This document shows, piece by piece, positions 43,137-50,474 of a DNA stretch of 64,000 bases. The notes below the pieces were generated by a model, which was given only the letters and a program-made list of their open reading frames with translations, searched no databases and was not told the origin of the DNA. The translations under genes and the position numbers were made by a program. The number at the start of each line of letters is the position of its first letter. The first letter of the stretch is position 1. This stretch comes from Eubacterium sp. (GTDB lineage: Bacteria; Bacillota; Clostridia; Lachnospirales; Lachnospiraceae): contig JAAWJJ010000011.1 of NCBI GenBank assembly GCA_022796875.1, forward strand, positions 1 through 64,000, given 5' to 3'.

Positions 43137-44306
43137 TTATTCCCGATCAAGCAGGACGGAATATCCCTGTCCGCCGCCGATACAGAATGTGACGATGCCG
43201 GCTTCCGCGTTTGTGCGCTGCATTTCATAGACAAGTTTAGTTAATAAGAAAGCTCCGGTTGCTCCGAATGGATGGCCAAGGGCAATGGCGCCGCCGTTAA
43301 CATTTACTTTATCCATATTAAGATTCAGTTCTTTCAGGCAGGCAAGCGTTTGTGAAGCAAATGCCTCGTTTAATTCTATCAGGTCAATGTCTGCAAGTGT
43401 CATTTTGTTGCGTTTCAGCAGTTTTTCCGTTGCTTTGGCAGGACCGATTCCCATGATCTGCGGCTGTACGCCGATGGCAGCGCAGTCTTTAAAACGGGCC
43501 AGTATAGGCAGGCCGAGCGATTTGGCCTTTTCTTTTTCCATTACCATTACGGCAGCGGAAGCATCTACGAATCCGGAACTGTTGCCGGCGGTAACGATAC
43601 CGTCTTTCCGGAAAGAGGGACGCAATTTTGCCAGTCCGGCCATGGAACAGTCCGGCCGTACGGATTCATCCTGCGTAATCGTAATCGTTCCTTTTTTCCG
43701 GTCCTTGATTTCAACAGGGACGATCTGCTCGTCAAAACGATGGTCTGCCCAGGCGGCTGCCGCTCTTTTGTGGCTTAAGACAGAAAATTCATCGCACATT
43801 TCCCTTGTCAGGCCATACTCCTGAGCAATTCGTTCCGCTGTTTCGCCCATGCCGAGATTTTCATACTCCGGCGGTGTGATTTTATCTTCCACCCAGGACG
43901 GAGGCGCCATAGAAAATGCCTGCGGCGCCGGATGCATTTTATAAATGCCTCTGGTGCTGTGTTCCACGCCTCCGACAATTACTGTGTCGTAAATACCTGT
44001 TTGTATCATGGAAGACGCAATGGCAAATCCGGTCAGTGATGAGGCGCAGCCCCGGTCTACGGCAAAACCGGGGATTTCCAAAGGAAGTCCTGCCTGCAAT
44101 CCAATCATGTGGCCCGGGATGGCAATGTCCAGGTTTCTGCAAGTGGAATAGATCACATCATCGATCTCACAGGGTTCTATGTTTGTCCGTTTCAGCAGTT
44201 CTTTGATCGCAACGGCGCCCAGTTCTTCCGGCTGCAGATTGGTATAGCAGCCTTTGGCTTTTCCTACCGGGGTACGTACGGCGGCAGTAATAACGGCTTC
44301 TCTCAT
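43137..44306 (-). CDS. Acetyl-CoA acetyltransferase-type thiolase
   Basis: Thiolase of 389 residues. The nucleophile is Cys87 in AVDRGCASSLTGF, a little different from the usual CGSG. The later motifs GHPFGATGA and CIGGGQGYSVLL contain the other catalytic residues (His and Cys). It would join or cleave acetyl-CoA units, here most likely splitting acetoacetyl-CoA derived from the acetoacetate made by the BKACE enzyme next door. It is the first gene of the leftward thiolase-ptb unit, divergent from BKACE. AGGAGG precedes the ATG. Confidence 0.92.
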   Translation of the reverse strand: MREAVITAAVRTPVGKAKGCYTNLQPEELGAVAIKELLKRTNIEPCEIDDVIYSTCRNLDIAIPGHMIGLQAGLPLEIPGFAVDRGCASSLTGFAIASSMIQTGIYDTVIVGGVEHSTRGIYKMHPAPQAFSMAPPSWVEDKITPPEYENLGMGETAERIAQEYGLTREMCDEFSVLSHKRAAAAWADHRFDEQIVPVEIKDRKKGTITITQDESVRPDCSMAGLAKLRPSFRKDGIVTAGNSSGFVDASAAVMVMEKEKAKSLGLPILARFKDCAAIGVQPQIMGIGPAKATEKLLKRNKMTLADIDLIELNEAFASQTLACLKELNLNMDKVNVNGGAIALGHPFGATGAFLLTKLVYEMQRTNAEAGIVTFCIGGGQGYSVLLDRE

Positions 44307-44380
44307 TTTTTAGTTCCTCCTTTTTCTCTTTGTTCCCTTTTGCAGGGATTTTACAATTTAATAATTTCAGATTTATAAAA

Positions 44381-44396
44381 AGCAAATTTGGTGCCA
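44381..44396 (-). promoter_or_regulatory. Sigma-54 promoter of thiolase-ptb (minus strand)
   Basis: Read on the minus strand: TGGCAC-CAAAT-TTGCT, a close match to the -24/-12 consensus, about 75 bases before the thiolase start. Confidence 0.8.
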
Positions 44397-44454
44397 GTTT
44401 TGGGGAGGTTGTCTGTCAGAAAAAGAATGTGGAAAAACTATTTTACAGGGCGAA

Positions 44455-44511
44455 AACTGTCACTTGTGTAATATTACAGGGTGACAGTTGTTTCTTTGTG
44501 ATGTGTCACAA
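44455..44511. promoter_or_regulatory. Candidate activator binding sites between divergent sigma-54 promoters
   Basis: A 9-bp perfect inverted repeat AACTGTCAC (44455-44463)/GTGACAGTT (44481-44489) encloses a 12-bp perfect palindrome TGTAATATTACA (44467-44478). A second repeat, TTGTGA (44496-44501)/TCACAA (44506-44511), follows. They lie between the two -24/-12 promoters, 60-115 bases from each, where enhancer-binding proteins act. Confidence 0.6.
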
Positions 44512-44577
44512 TGTAAACATATGAACAAAAGTAACATATTTTGTGGGCTATTGTCTGGAAAACTCAAAATTGTGAGT

Positions 44578-44593
44578 TGGCACAGGATTTGCG
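44578..44593 (+). promoter_or_regulatory. Sigma-54 promoter of the BKACE operon
   Basis: TGGCAC-AGGAT-TTGCG with ideal spacing, 57 bases before the ATG of the cleavage enzyme. Confidence 0.82.
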
Positions 44594-44650
44594 CTTACAA
44601 GATTGTAAAAACCAAAAGGAAAAAAGGAAAAAAGGAGGAAAGAAAGAACA

Positions 44651-45496
44651 ATGGATCAGCGATTAATTATTTCAGTCGCATTAACCGGAGGCGGAACTTC
44701 CAAAGAGGCAAACAGCGCCGTTCCAATTACACCGGAAGAGATTGCCGCCGATGCAGTAGCGTGCTGTAAGGCAGGCGCGGCAGTAGCGCATATTCATTGC
44801 CGGGATAAACAGGGACGTGCCACGATGGATGCCGGCGTTTTCCAGGAAGTCGTAACAATGGTAAAGAATGCGCTTCAGGAAGAAAGATTGGATATGATTA
44901 TCAATCTGACTACTTCCGGAGGACCTGCCACAGATGAAGAACGGCTGCTTCATTTAAAGTCCCTGCAGCCGGATATGTGTTCCTATGATGTCGGGACGTT
45001 TAACTGGGGAAATATGTTTGTATTTGAGAACTCGCCAAAATTTTTAAAAATGCTCGGGGAATGTGTGGTGCAAAATAATGTCAAGCCGGAGATGGAGATT
45101 TTTGACGGAGGTATGATTGGGAATGCGGATTATTATATAAAAAAAGGTTACATTACGGGAAATCCACATTATCAGTTTATATTGGGCGTTTCCGGAGGCC
45201 TGGACGGCACGGTGGAAAACCTTGTGTTTTTGAAAAACAAGCTGCCTCAAAATGCCACCTGGAGTTGTTCGGGAATCGGAAAGTGCCATATGCCGATGCT
45301 TCTGGCGTCTATTGCCATGGGAGCCAACGGGGTTCGGGTGGGACTGGAAGATAATATTTATTACAGCAAAGGAGAACTTGCGACAAATGAAATGCTGGTG
45401 TCAAGAGCGGTAAGGATTGCAAAAGAATGCGGCAGGACAGTTGCAACAGCCGAAGATACGAGAGAGATTCTGGGATTAAGAAAGAAGGGGATTTAG
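44651..45496 (+). CDS. Beta-keto acid cleavage enzyme (BKACE, DUF849)
   Basis: TIM-barrel protein of 281 residues of the 3-keto-5-aminohexanoate cleavage enzyme family. The zinc ligands His47, His49 (AHIHCRD) and Glu233 (VGLED) are in place, with Arg229 and Asp234 beside them. The family condenses a beta-keto acid with acetyl-CoA and splits the product into acetoacetate and a new acyl-CoA. Known substrates include 3-keto-5-aminohexanoate and dehydrocarnitine. The lysine-fermentation genes that go with Kce are absent, so another keto acid is likely. It is first in an operon with cupin, SDR and M24 genes behind a sigma-54 promoter. GGAGG precedes the ATG. Confidence 0.92.
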   Translation: MDQRLIISVALTGGGTSKEANSAVPITPEEIAADAVACCKAGAAVAHIHCRDKQGRATMDAGVFQEVVTMVKNALQEERLDMIINLTTSGGPATDEERLLHLKSLQPDMCSYDVGTFNWGNMFVFENSPKFLKMLGECVVQNNVKPEMEIFDGGMIGNADYYIKKGYITGNPHYQFILGVSGGLDGTVENLVFLKNKLPQNATWSCSGIGKCHMPMLLASIAMGANGVRVGLEDNIYYSKGELATNEMLVSRAVRIAKECGRTVATAEDTREILGLRKKGI

Positions 45497-45497
45497 A

Positions 45498-45848
45498 ATG
45501 AAAGTAACAAAACTGGCAACAGCGAAAACAGGGGTTCCGCCGAAACATTTCAACATGGTGTCCCTTGAACTGCAGGGAATGGAACCGGAAGGTTTTCATA
45601 ATCTTCTGATTCTTGGACAGTCGCAGTTCCTTCCGGGAGGAGGGTGCGAAGGAGGCGAGATGATGGCGGATGTCATTTATTATGTGCTGGAAGGGGAAAT
45701 GACCGTTACCGACAAAAATGGCAGCGATACTGTTTTGGAGCAAGGCGATTCCGTGAGATTTGAAATTAACGAATACCGCGAATTGCTGAACAAAAGTAAC
45801 GATATTGCAAAGATGCTGGTGATTGCGGCAATTCCGCCAAAGCAGTAA
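45498..45848 (+). CDS. Small cupin-domain protein
   Basis: Protein of 116 residues with a single cupin barrel. FLPGGGCEGGEMMADVIYYVLEGEMTV is the first cupin motif region (His residues of the classic motif are largely replaced) and VLEQGDSVRFEINEYRELLN the second. Loss of most metal-binding His suggests a metal-free binding or isomerase-like role, or a small-molecule sensor. It starts one base after the BKACE stop and is surely co-translated. Confidence 0.8.
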   Translation: MKVTKLATAKTGVPPKHFNMVSLELQGMEPEGFHNLLILGQSQFLPGGGCEGGEMMADVIYYVLEGEMTVTDKNGSDTVLEQGDSVRFEINEYRELLNKSNDIAKMLVIAAIPPKQ

Positions 45849-45870
45849 ACAGGAGAAAGGTGGATTTAAA

Positions 45871-46665
45871 ATGATGGAAAAAGGTTATGTGGAAAAATTG
45901 TTTGACCTGAGCGGGCACAGAGCCGTTGTAATCGGCGGTGCAGGAGGATTGGGAAGCTACATGGCGGAAGGACTTGCGGCAGCAGGGGCCAAAGTTGCAG
46001 TGGCAAGCCGGAATCTGGATAACTGTAAAAAGACGGCACAGGAAATCACAAAAGCGACAGGGAAAGAAGCGTATGCTTTTTCGGTTGATGCCACGGATGA
46101 AGAAAGTATCAGAAAACTGGCAGAAGACGCGGCGGCTGAAATGGGCGGTACGGTTGATATTCTGGTGAACAGCCAGGGGATAAATCTGGGATGCAGGTCC
46201 ATGGATTATCCGGTGGATGAGTTTTCTAAAACAATGGAAATAAACGTTACGGGTGTGATGGCCTGTTGCAAAGTGTTTGCCGCCGGGATGAAAGAAGCGG
46301 GGTGGGGAAGAATTGTAAATATTTCTTCTGTGACAGGCATATCCTGCCCGCCGCCGGGAGCGTTTAACTGGGCTTATCCGACCAGTAAAGCGGCGTTAAA
46401 CCATTTGACGGAAGTACTTGGAGTTGAGTTTGCCCCTTATGGGATCCGCGTAAATGGAATCGGGCCGAGTTTAACGCCAACGAAGCTGGTAAAAAAACAT
46501 ATGGAAGAAGATCCGGAAGGATTAAAGAAATATCTGGCCGGTATTCCAACACATTCGCTGGCAGTTGCAGAAGATTGCGTAGGTCCGTGTATTTTCCTGT
46601 GTTCCGACGCAGCAAATAATGTTGTAGGACAGACGATTTATCCGGACGGTGGACAGACAAGATAA
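45871..46665 (+). CDS. Short-chain dehydrogenase/reductase
   Basis: SDR of 264 residues with GGAGGLG near 22, NSQG in place of NNAG near 100, Ser in NISSVTG, and Tyr/Lys seen as YPTSKAA. It probably oxidises a beta-hydroxy acid to the beta-keto acid cleaved by the BKACE enzyme two genes upstream, or reduces a by-product. The GAAAGGTGG site selects the ATG at 45871; upstream in-frame codons overlap the cupin gene. Confidence 0.9.
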   Translation: MMEKGYVEKLFDLSGHRAVVIGGAGGLGSYMAEGLAAAGAKVAVASRNLDNCKKTAQEITKATGKEAYAFSVDATDEESIRKLAEDAAAEMGGTVDILVNSQGINLGCRSMDYPVDEFSKTMEINVTGVMACCKVFAAGMKEAGWGRIVNISSVTGISCPPPGAFNWAYPTSKAALNHLTEVLGVEFAPYGIRVNGIGPSLTPTKLVKKHMEEDPEGLKKYLAGIPTHSLAVAEDCVGPCIFLCSDAANNVVGQTIYPDGGQTR

Positions 46666-46730
46666 CAATACAGAAAATGAAGTCAGCAGATAACGAAATA
46701 ATTTAAGAAAATCAAGAGGAGGATTTTATC

Positions 46731-48032
46731 ATGGCAAAAAAAAGCGCATATGAACCGCATTATGGAAAAATGGCAGTTGGATTTGAATCAAGAATGGATT
46801 TTGAAAAATTAAGAAGAGAACGTCTTCAAAGAACGAAAGATACGATGGCACAGTTTGGGATTGACGCCCTGATCACTTTTGATTGTGATGCACAGCGTTA
46901 TATTTGCGATTATTTTATTACAACTCCGTGCCGGAAAATTGAAACGGCAATGTGTTTCCTGGCAAACACGCCGGATTCCAACGCATGGATGATCGGAGGG
47001 CCGTATCAGGTAAAACAGCTGACAGATAAAATGCCGTGGCTGGATGGCGTGATCGGCGGATTAGGCGCGCCACGCCTGTCGGCAAGAGATTGCGACGATC
47101 CGGTTTTGAATAATTATGTAAATGCAACGATGGAACGCCTGGAGGAATATGGCATGGATCCGGCAGAAATTACATTGGGCATAGACGGATCTACGCTTCA
47201 GGGACTTTTTATGCAGGCTTTCGAGAAAAGAGGAGTAAAATGCGTAAGCTGTAAACATGTTATGGATGAAGCGCGTGTGTGTAAAACGCCGGAAGAGCTG
47301 ATTCTTCTGAAAATGGCTTGCGATAACGTATCCAAAGCGTTCTCCAGAATCGTAGAAGAGGCAAAACCGGGAATGAAAGAATTTGAACTTGCGGGAATTG
47401 TTGCAAAAGCATTGTATGAAGAGGGATGTGAGCATATTGAAGATCCGGTGGTATCTTCCGGGTGTATGACAAATCCGTTGACAGTGTCCTGTACAGACCG
47501 TATGATATTGCCGGGAGATCTGTTTTTCCTTGATATTGCCGGAAATCAGTTCCATGGATATACGACCTGCCTATACCGTACATTCAGCATGGGGCAGCCA
47601 AGTGAAGAACAGATGAACAGTTACCGGAAATGCCTGGAACTTCTGGAAAATTCCTATAAAAACATTAAAGCTGGCGCAACCTCTTATGATATTTACAAAA
47701 ACTGGCCGGATGATCCGGGGTACTGGGGACCAGATTATAACTGGAATGACTGTACTCCGTTTGCAGTCGGGCACGGCGTAGGACTGAGCCTGCATGACCG
47801 TCCGTTTATTCAGCTTGCATTACAGAAACAGATGCCGGATACTCCTCCGGTAGAATTAAAAGAAGGTATGGTGATTGCTCTCGAAACATGGTATGGAGAA
47901 CCGGGAAGCAGGGACGGCGTGCGTCTTGAGGATATGATCGTTGTTACCAAAGACGGATACGAAAGGCTTTGTACATTTCCAATTGACTGCCTGATCGACG
48001 TATGGAACAAGAGATATATATCAGTACGTTAG
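46731..48032 (+). CDS. M24 (creatinase/aminopeptidase P) family protein with altered metal site
   Basis: Protein of 433 residues with the same two-domain layout as the protein at 33355. Asp268 (FLDIAGN), His (AVGHGVGLSLH) and the two Glu (ALETWYGE, RLEDMIV) are kept, but the second Asp of the dimetal centre is Cys280 (GYTTCLYRTF). The shared G-Y-x-T-C-x-Y-R-T-F signature marks a distinct subgroup that is unlikely to be a normal peptidase. In this operon it may hydrolyse or rearrange the nitrogen-containing or carboxylated precursor that yields the hydroxy/keto acid. GAGGAGG precedes the start. A terminator-like hairpin follows its stop. Confidence 0.85.
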   Translation: MAKKSAYEPHYGKMAVGFESRMDFEKLRRERLQRTKDTMAQFGIDALITFDCDAQRYICDYFITTPCRKIETAMCFLANTPDSNAWMIGGPYQVKQLTDKMPWLDGVIGGLGAPRLSARDCDDPVLNNYVNATMERLEEYGMDPAEITLGIDGSTLQGLFMQAFEKRGVKCVSCKHVMDEARVCKTPEELILLKMACDNVSKAFSRIVEEAKPGMKEFELAGIVAKALYEEGCEHIEDPVVSSGCMTNPLTVSCTDRMILPGDLFFLDIAGNQFHGYTTCLYRTFSMGQPSEEQMNSYRKCLELLENSYKNIKAGATSYDIYKNWPDDPGYWGPDYNWNDCTPFAVGHGVGLSLHDRPFIQLALQKQMPDTPPVELKEGMVIALETWYGEPGSRDGVRLEDMIVVTKDGYERLCTFPIDCLIDVWNKRYISVR

Positions 48033-48034
48033 TG

Positions 48035-48153
48035 AGCCGGTCTGTTATCCGGCTGTTAGTCAGGTTACTTATTTAATGATGTGTCAGAACAGGTGTTATG
48101 GATACATAAACTGCTGCACCGGAAACATTTGTTAAGGGGGGCAGCAGTTTTTT
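48035..48153 (+). terminator. Hairpin and terminator inside the BKACE cluster
   Basis: A small hairpin, AGCCGG (48035-48040)/CCGGCT (48049-48054), is followed by AAACTGCTGC (48108-48117) pairing with GCAGCAGTTT (48141-48150) and a T-run. It probably ends or attenuates the BKACE transcript before the MFS gene. Confidence 0.65.
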
Positions 48154-48184
48154 AAAATTAAAAAGAATTATCGGGAGGATGATT

Positions 48185-49474
48185 ATGGGGAAAAATAGAA
48201 CAACGACAAGTTTAACTTCGAGCCGTTTTGGAAAAATGGGCTGGTTTATGATTGTCTATATTGCAGTTCTTTTATTTCTGGCTGGATTTATGGTCGGGGA
48301 CGGATTTAACATTCTTCTTCCGACGTTTGGGGATAACGGACTGATGATACCGGAATTACTGAAATTTGTTACAGTCGGACAGATGATAGCGCTGGTTTAC
48401 GGCGTATTTACTATTTTTATTATCAGGAAGATCGGACCGAGGATGATGAGTACGCTTAGTTTGATCATTATGGGAGTTATCGCCATTTTCTGGGGAAGAT
48501 CAGACGGGACCGGGCAATGGGCTGTCTGCTATATCATCATTCAGTGTTGTGTGCAGATGATTACTGCGAATGCGAGTATGACGCTTGCCGCAAACTGGTG
48601 GCCAAAGAAAAAAGGATTGGCGCTGGGTTGGGCAACTATGGGGTCAAATGTCGGTTCGGCAATCAGCGTTTATTTATGGACTTATATTTTCAGCCGTTTC
48701 GGAGGTTTAAGAGGCGGTATGTTGGCAGTTGGAGTTATTATTATGGCGTTTGCAGCCATTACGTTTTTTATTTACCGGGACGCACCGGAACAGATGGGAC
48801 TGACTCCGGACAATATGCCAATGACCAAAGAAGAACTTGAAGCAAGCCGTGAGAAATTTGAGGAAAAAGAAAAACTTCATTTGGGAGAATTGCTGAAACA
48901 ACGTAATTTCTGGATAGACGCTATATTATTTGGCGTTATGGGAATGTGTTGTGCAGGCCTTGTATCTCAGTTAGTGACAGGACTGACGCAGGTAGGCGTT
49001 GCATATGACAGAGCAGTATTTTTATTTTTTATAGCAGGACTGATTGCGATTGCGATGAGTTATTTGTTCGGATGGCTGGATGTGAAAATCGGAACGAAAA
49101 TGGCTACTTTTTTATTGGGAATTTGTTTTGCGTTAGGTTCTGCCTGCCTGGTGGGGACGCAGTCGTTTGAAGTACTGGTATATCCTGCCTGCATACTGAT
49201 TGCAGGCGGCATCGGCGGATATGTAAATCTGATGCCTTCTATGTGCGGCAGTATTTTTGGAAGAAAAAGATTTGTGGAAGCATACGGGATTGCAACGTTG
49301 ATTACCGGTTTAATCCGCTCTACCATTTTTACAATTATGTCGGTTACGCTGGTAAAAGCGGGAAGTTATCTTCCGGCTTATAAGTTAATGATCGTACTGG
49401 CTCTTATTTCAGCATTTATGGTATTTTTATTTAACGATAAAGAATTTGCAATCAATAAAGGCGAGGAAGTGTAA
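48185..49474 (+). CDS. MFS transporter (OFA-like)
   Basis: Protein of 429 residues with about 12 membrane helices and a charged central loop (EELEASREKFEEKEKL). GPRMMSTLSL after helix two and PKKKGLALGWA are typical of MFS motif A-like loops. It resembles the carrier at 5702 in layout. It likely imports the substrate of the BKACE pathway. GGGAGG sits six bases before 48185; a Met two codons earlier touches that site. Confidence 0.85.
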   Translation: MGKNRTTTSLTSSRFGKMGWFMIVYIAVLLFLAGFMVGDGFNILLPTFGDNGLMIPELLKFVTVGQMIALVYGVFTIFIIRKIGPRMMSTLSLIIMGVIAIFWGRSDGTGQWAVCYIIIQCCVQMITANASMTLAANWWPKKKGLALGWATMGSNVGSAISVYLWTYIFSRFGGLRGGMLAVGVIIMAFAAITFFIYRDAPEQMGLTPDNMPMTKEELEASREKFEEKEKLHLGELLKQRNFWIDAILFGVMGMCCAGLVSQLVTGLTQVGVAYDRAVFLFFIAGLIAIAMSYLFGWLDVKIGTKMATFLLGICFALGSACLVGTQSFEVLVYPACILIAGGIGGYVNLMPSMCGSIFGRKRFVEAYGIATLITGLIRSTIFTIMSVTLVKAGSYLPAYKLMIVLALISAFMVFLFNDKEFAINKGEEV

Positions 49475-49475
49475 A

Positions 49476-50381
49476 ATGAGAAAAACAAAAATAGCTTTTG
49501 TCGGTTCCGGAATGATCGGCGGCGGACTTGCTGTGAACGCGTTGTTGAATGATTATCCCACGGTAATTTATGATGTTGCAGAACCGGAAAAAGTGGAAAA
49601 GACGATTCAAAATGTGGTTCAGATCATGGTTTCTGCAGGTGCGTTCTCAGAAGAAAGAGGAAATGAATTATTAAAAAACGCCAGCTATACGGATGATTTG
49701 AAAGAAGCAATAAAGGATGTTGGATTCATACAGGAATGTGTTCCGGAAAAGATAGAACTGAAACGTTCTGTTTACAGGCAGATACAGGAAGTTCGGGGAA
49801 ATGAAGTGCTGATTGCCAGTTCTACGTCAGCGACCATGCCTTCTGTTTTACAGGAGAGCGCTTTATATCCGGAAACTATTTTAGTCGGACATCCGTACCA
49901 TCCGTCTTATCTGCTCCCATTGATCGAGGTTTGCGGGGGGAAGAAGACGTCGGAAGAGAGTATCGAAAAAGCAATGGAGATTTATGGGGGAATGGGAAAA
50001 GTGCCTGTCCGCTGCAGGAAAGAAACACCGGGTTTTCTGGTAAACAGATTATCCTGGGCAGCAATGGATATTGCCAAAGAGGCCGTTATGGAGGGAATAT
50101 GTACAGTTGAGGATATAGACAAGGCGATTATGTACGGTCCCGGTATGCGTATGGCGGTAACCGGTCAGATTTTGACGCTGAGCCTTGGCGTACAGGGCGG
50201 ATTGCGTGCTGTAGCGGAAAAATATGGCAAAGAGCCGGAAGAAAGCGATATTATATGTGCAGACGGCGTAGAGGCAGAAATCAGCAACCGACCGGAAGAC
50301 AGGGGAAATACCGTGGAAAGAGTAGAAAGATTCAGGGACAAAATGTTTGTAGCCATGCTAAAAGAGCAGGGACTTCTATAG
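49476..50381 (+). CDS. 3-hydroxyacyl-CoA / carnitine dehydrogenase-like NAD enzyme
   Basis: Protein of 301 residues. The N-terminal NAD motif is FVGSGMIGGGLAV. The catalytic block GHPYHPSYLLPLIEV takes the place of the GHFFNP-type segment with its His, and the C-terminal helical domain follows (ETPGFLVNRLSWAAM). Family members oxidise a 3-hydroxyacyl group, including L-carnitine 3-dehydrogenase. With a BKACE in the same cluster it is a natural candidate to supply the beta-keto acid, as in the aerobic carnitine route. The substrate here remains unknown. It starts one base after the MFS stop with GCGAGGAAG upstream. Confidence 0.85.
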   Translation: MRKTKIAFVGSGMIGGGLAVNALLNDYPTVIYDVAEPEKVEKTIQNVVQIMVSAGAFSEERGNELLKNASYTDDLKEAIKDVGFIQECVPEKIELKRSVYRQIQEVRGNEVLIASSTSATMPSVLQESALYPETILVGHPYHPSYLLPLIEVCGGKKTSEESIEKAMEIYGGMGKVPVRCRKETPGFLVNRLSWAAMDIAKEAVMEGICTVEDIDKAIMYGPGMRMAVTGQILTLSLGVQGGLRAVAEKYGKEPEESDIICADGVEAEISNRPEDRGNTVERVERFRDKMFVAMLKEQGLL

Positions 50382-50398
50382 GAAATTGGAATCATTAT

Positions 50399-50427
50399 TG
50401 AACACAGACGCAAATTCTGTTATGATG
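50399..50427 (+). promoter_or_regulatory. Promoter of the hydrogenase genes
   Basis: TTGAAC (50399-50404), 17 bases, TATGAT (50422-50427), 47 bases before the ATG. No sigma-54 motif is seen here, so this unit is probably housekeeping-controlled. Confidence 0.55.
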
Positions 50428-50474
50428 CTTAAGGTTAGAGTGATGACGGAACGAGAAATCCAGGAGGAAAGCAA

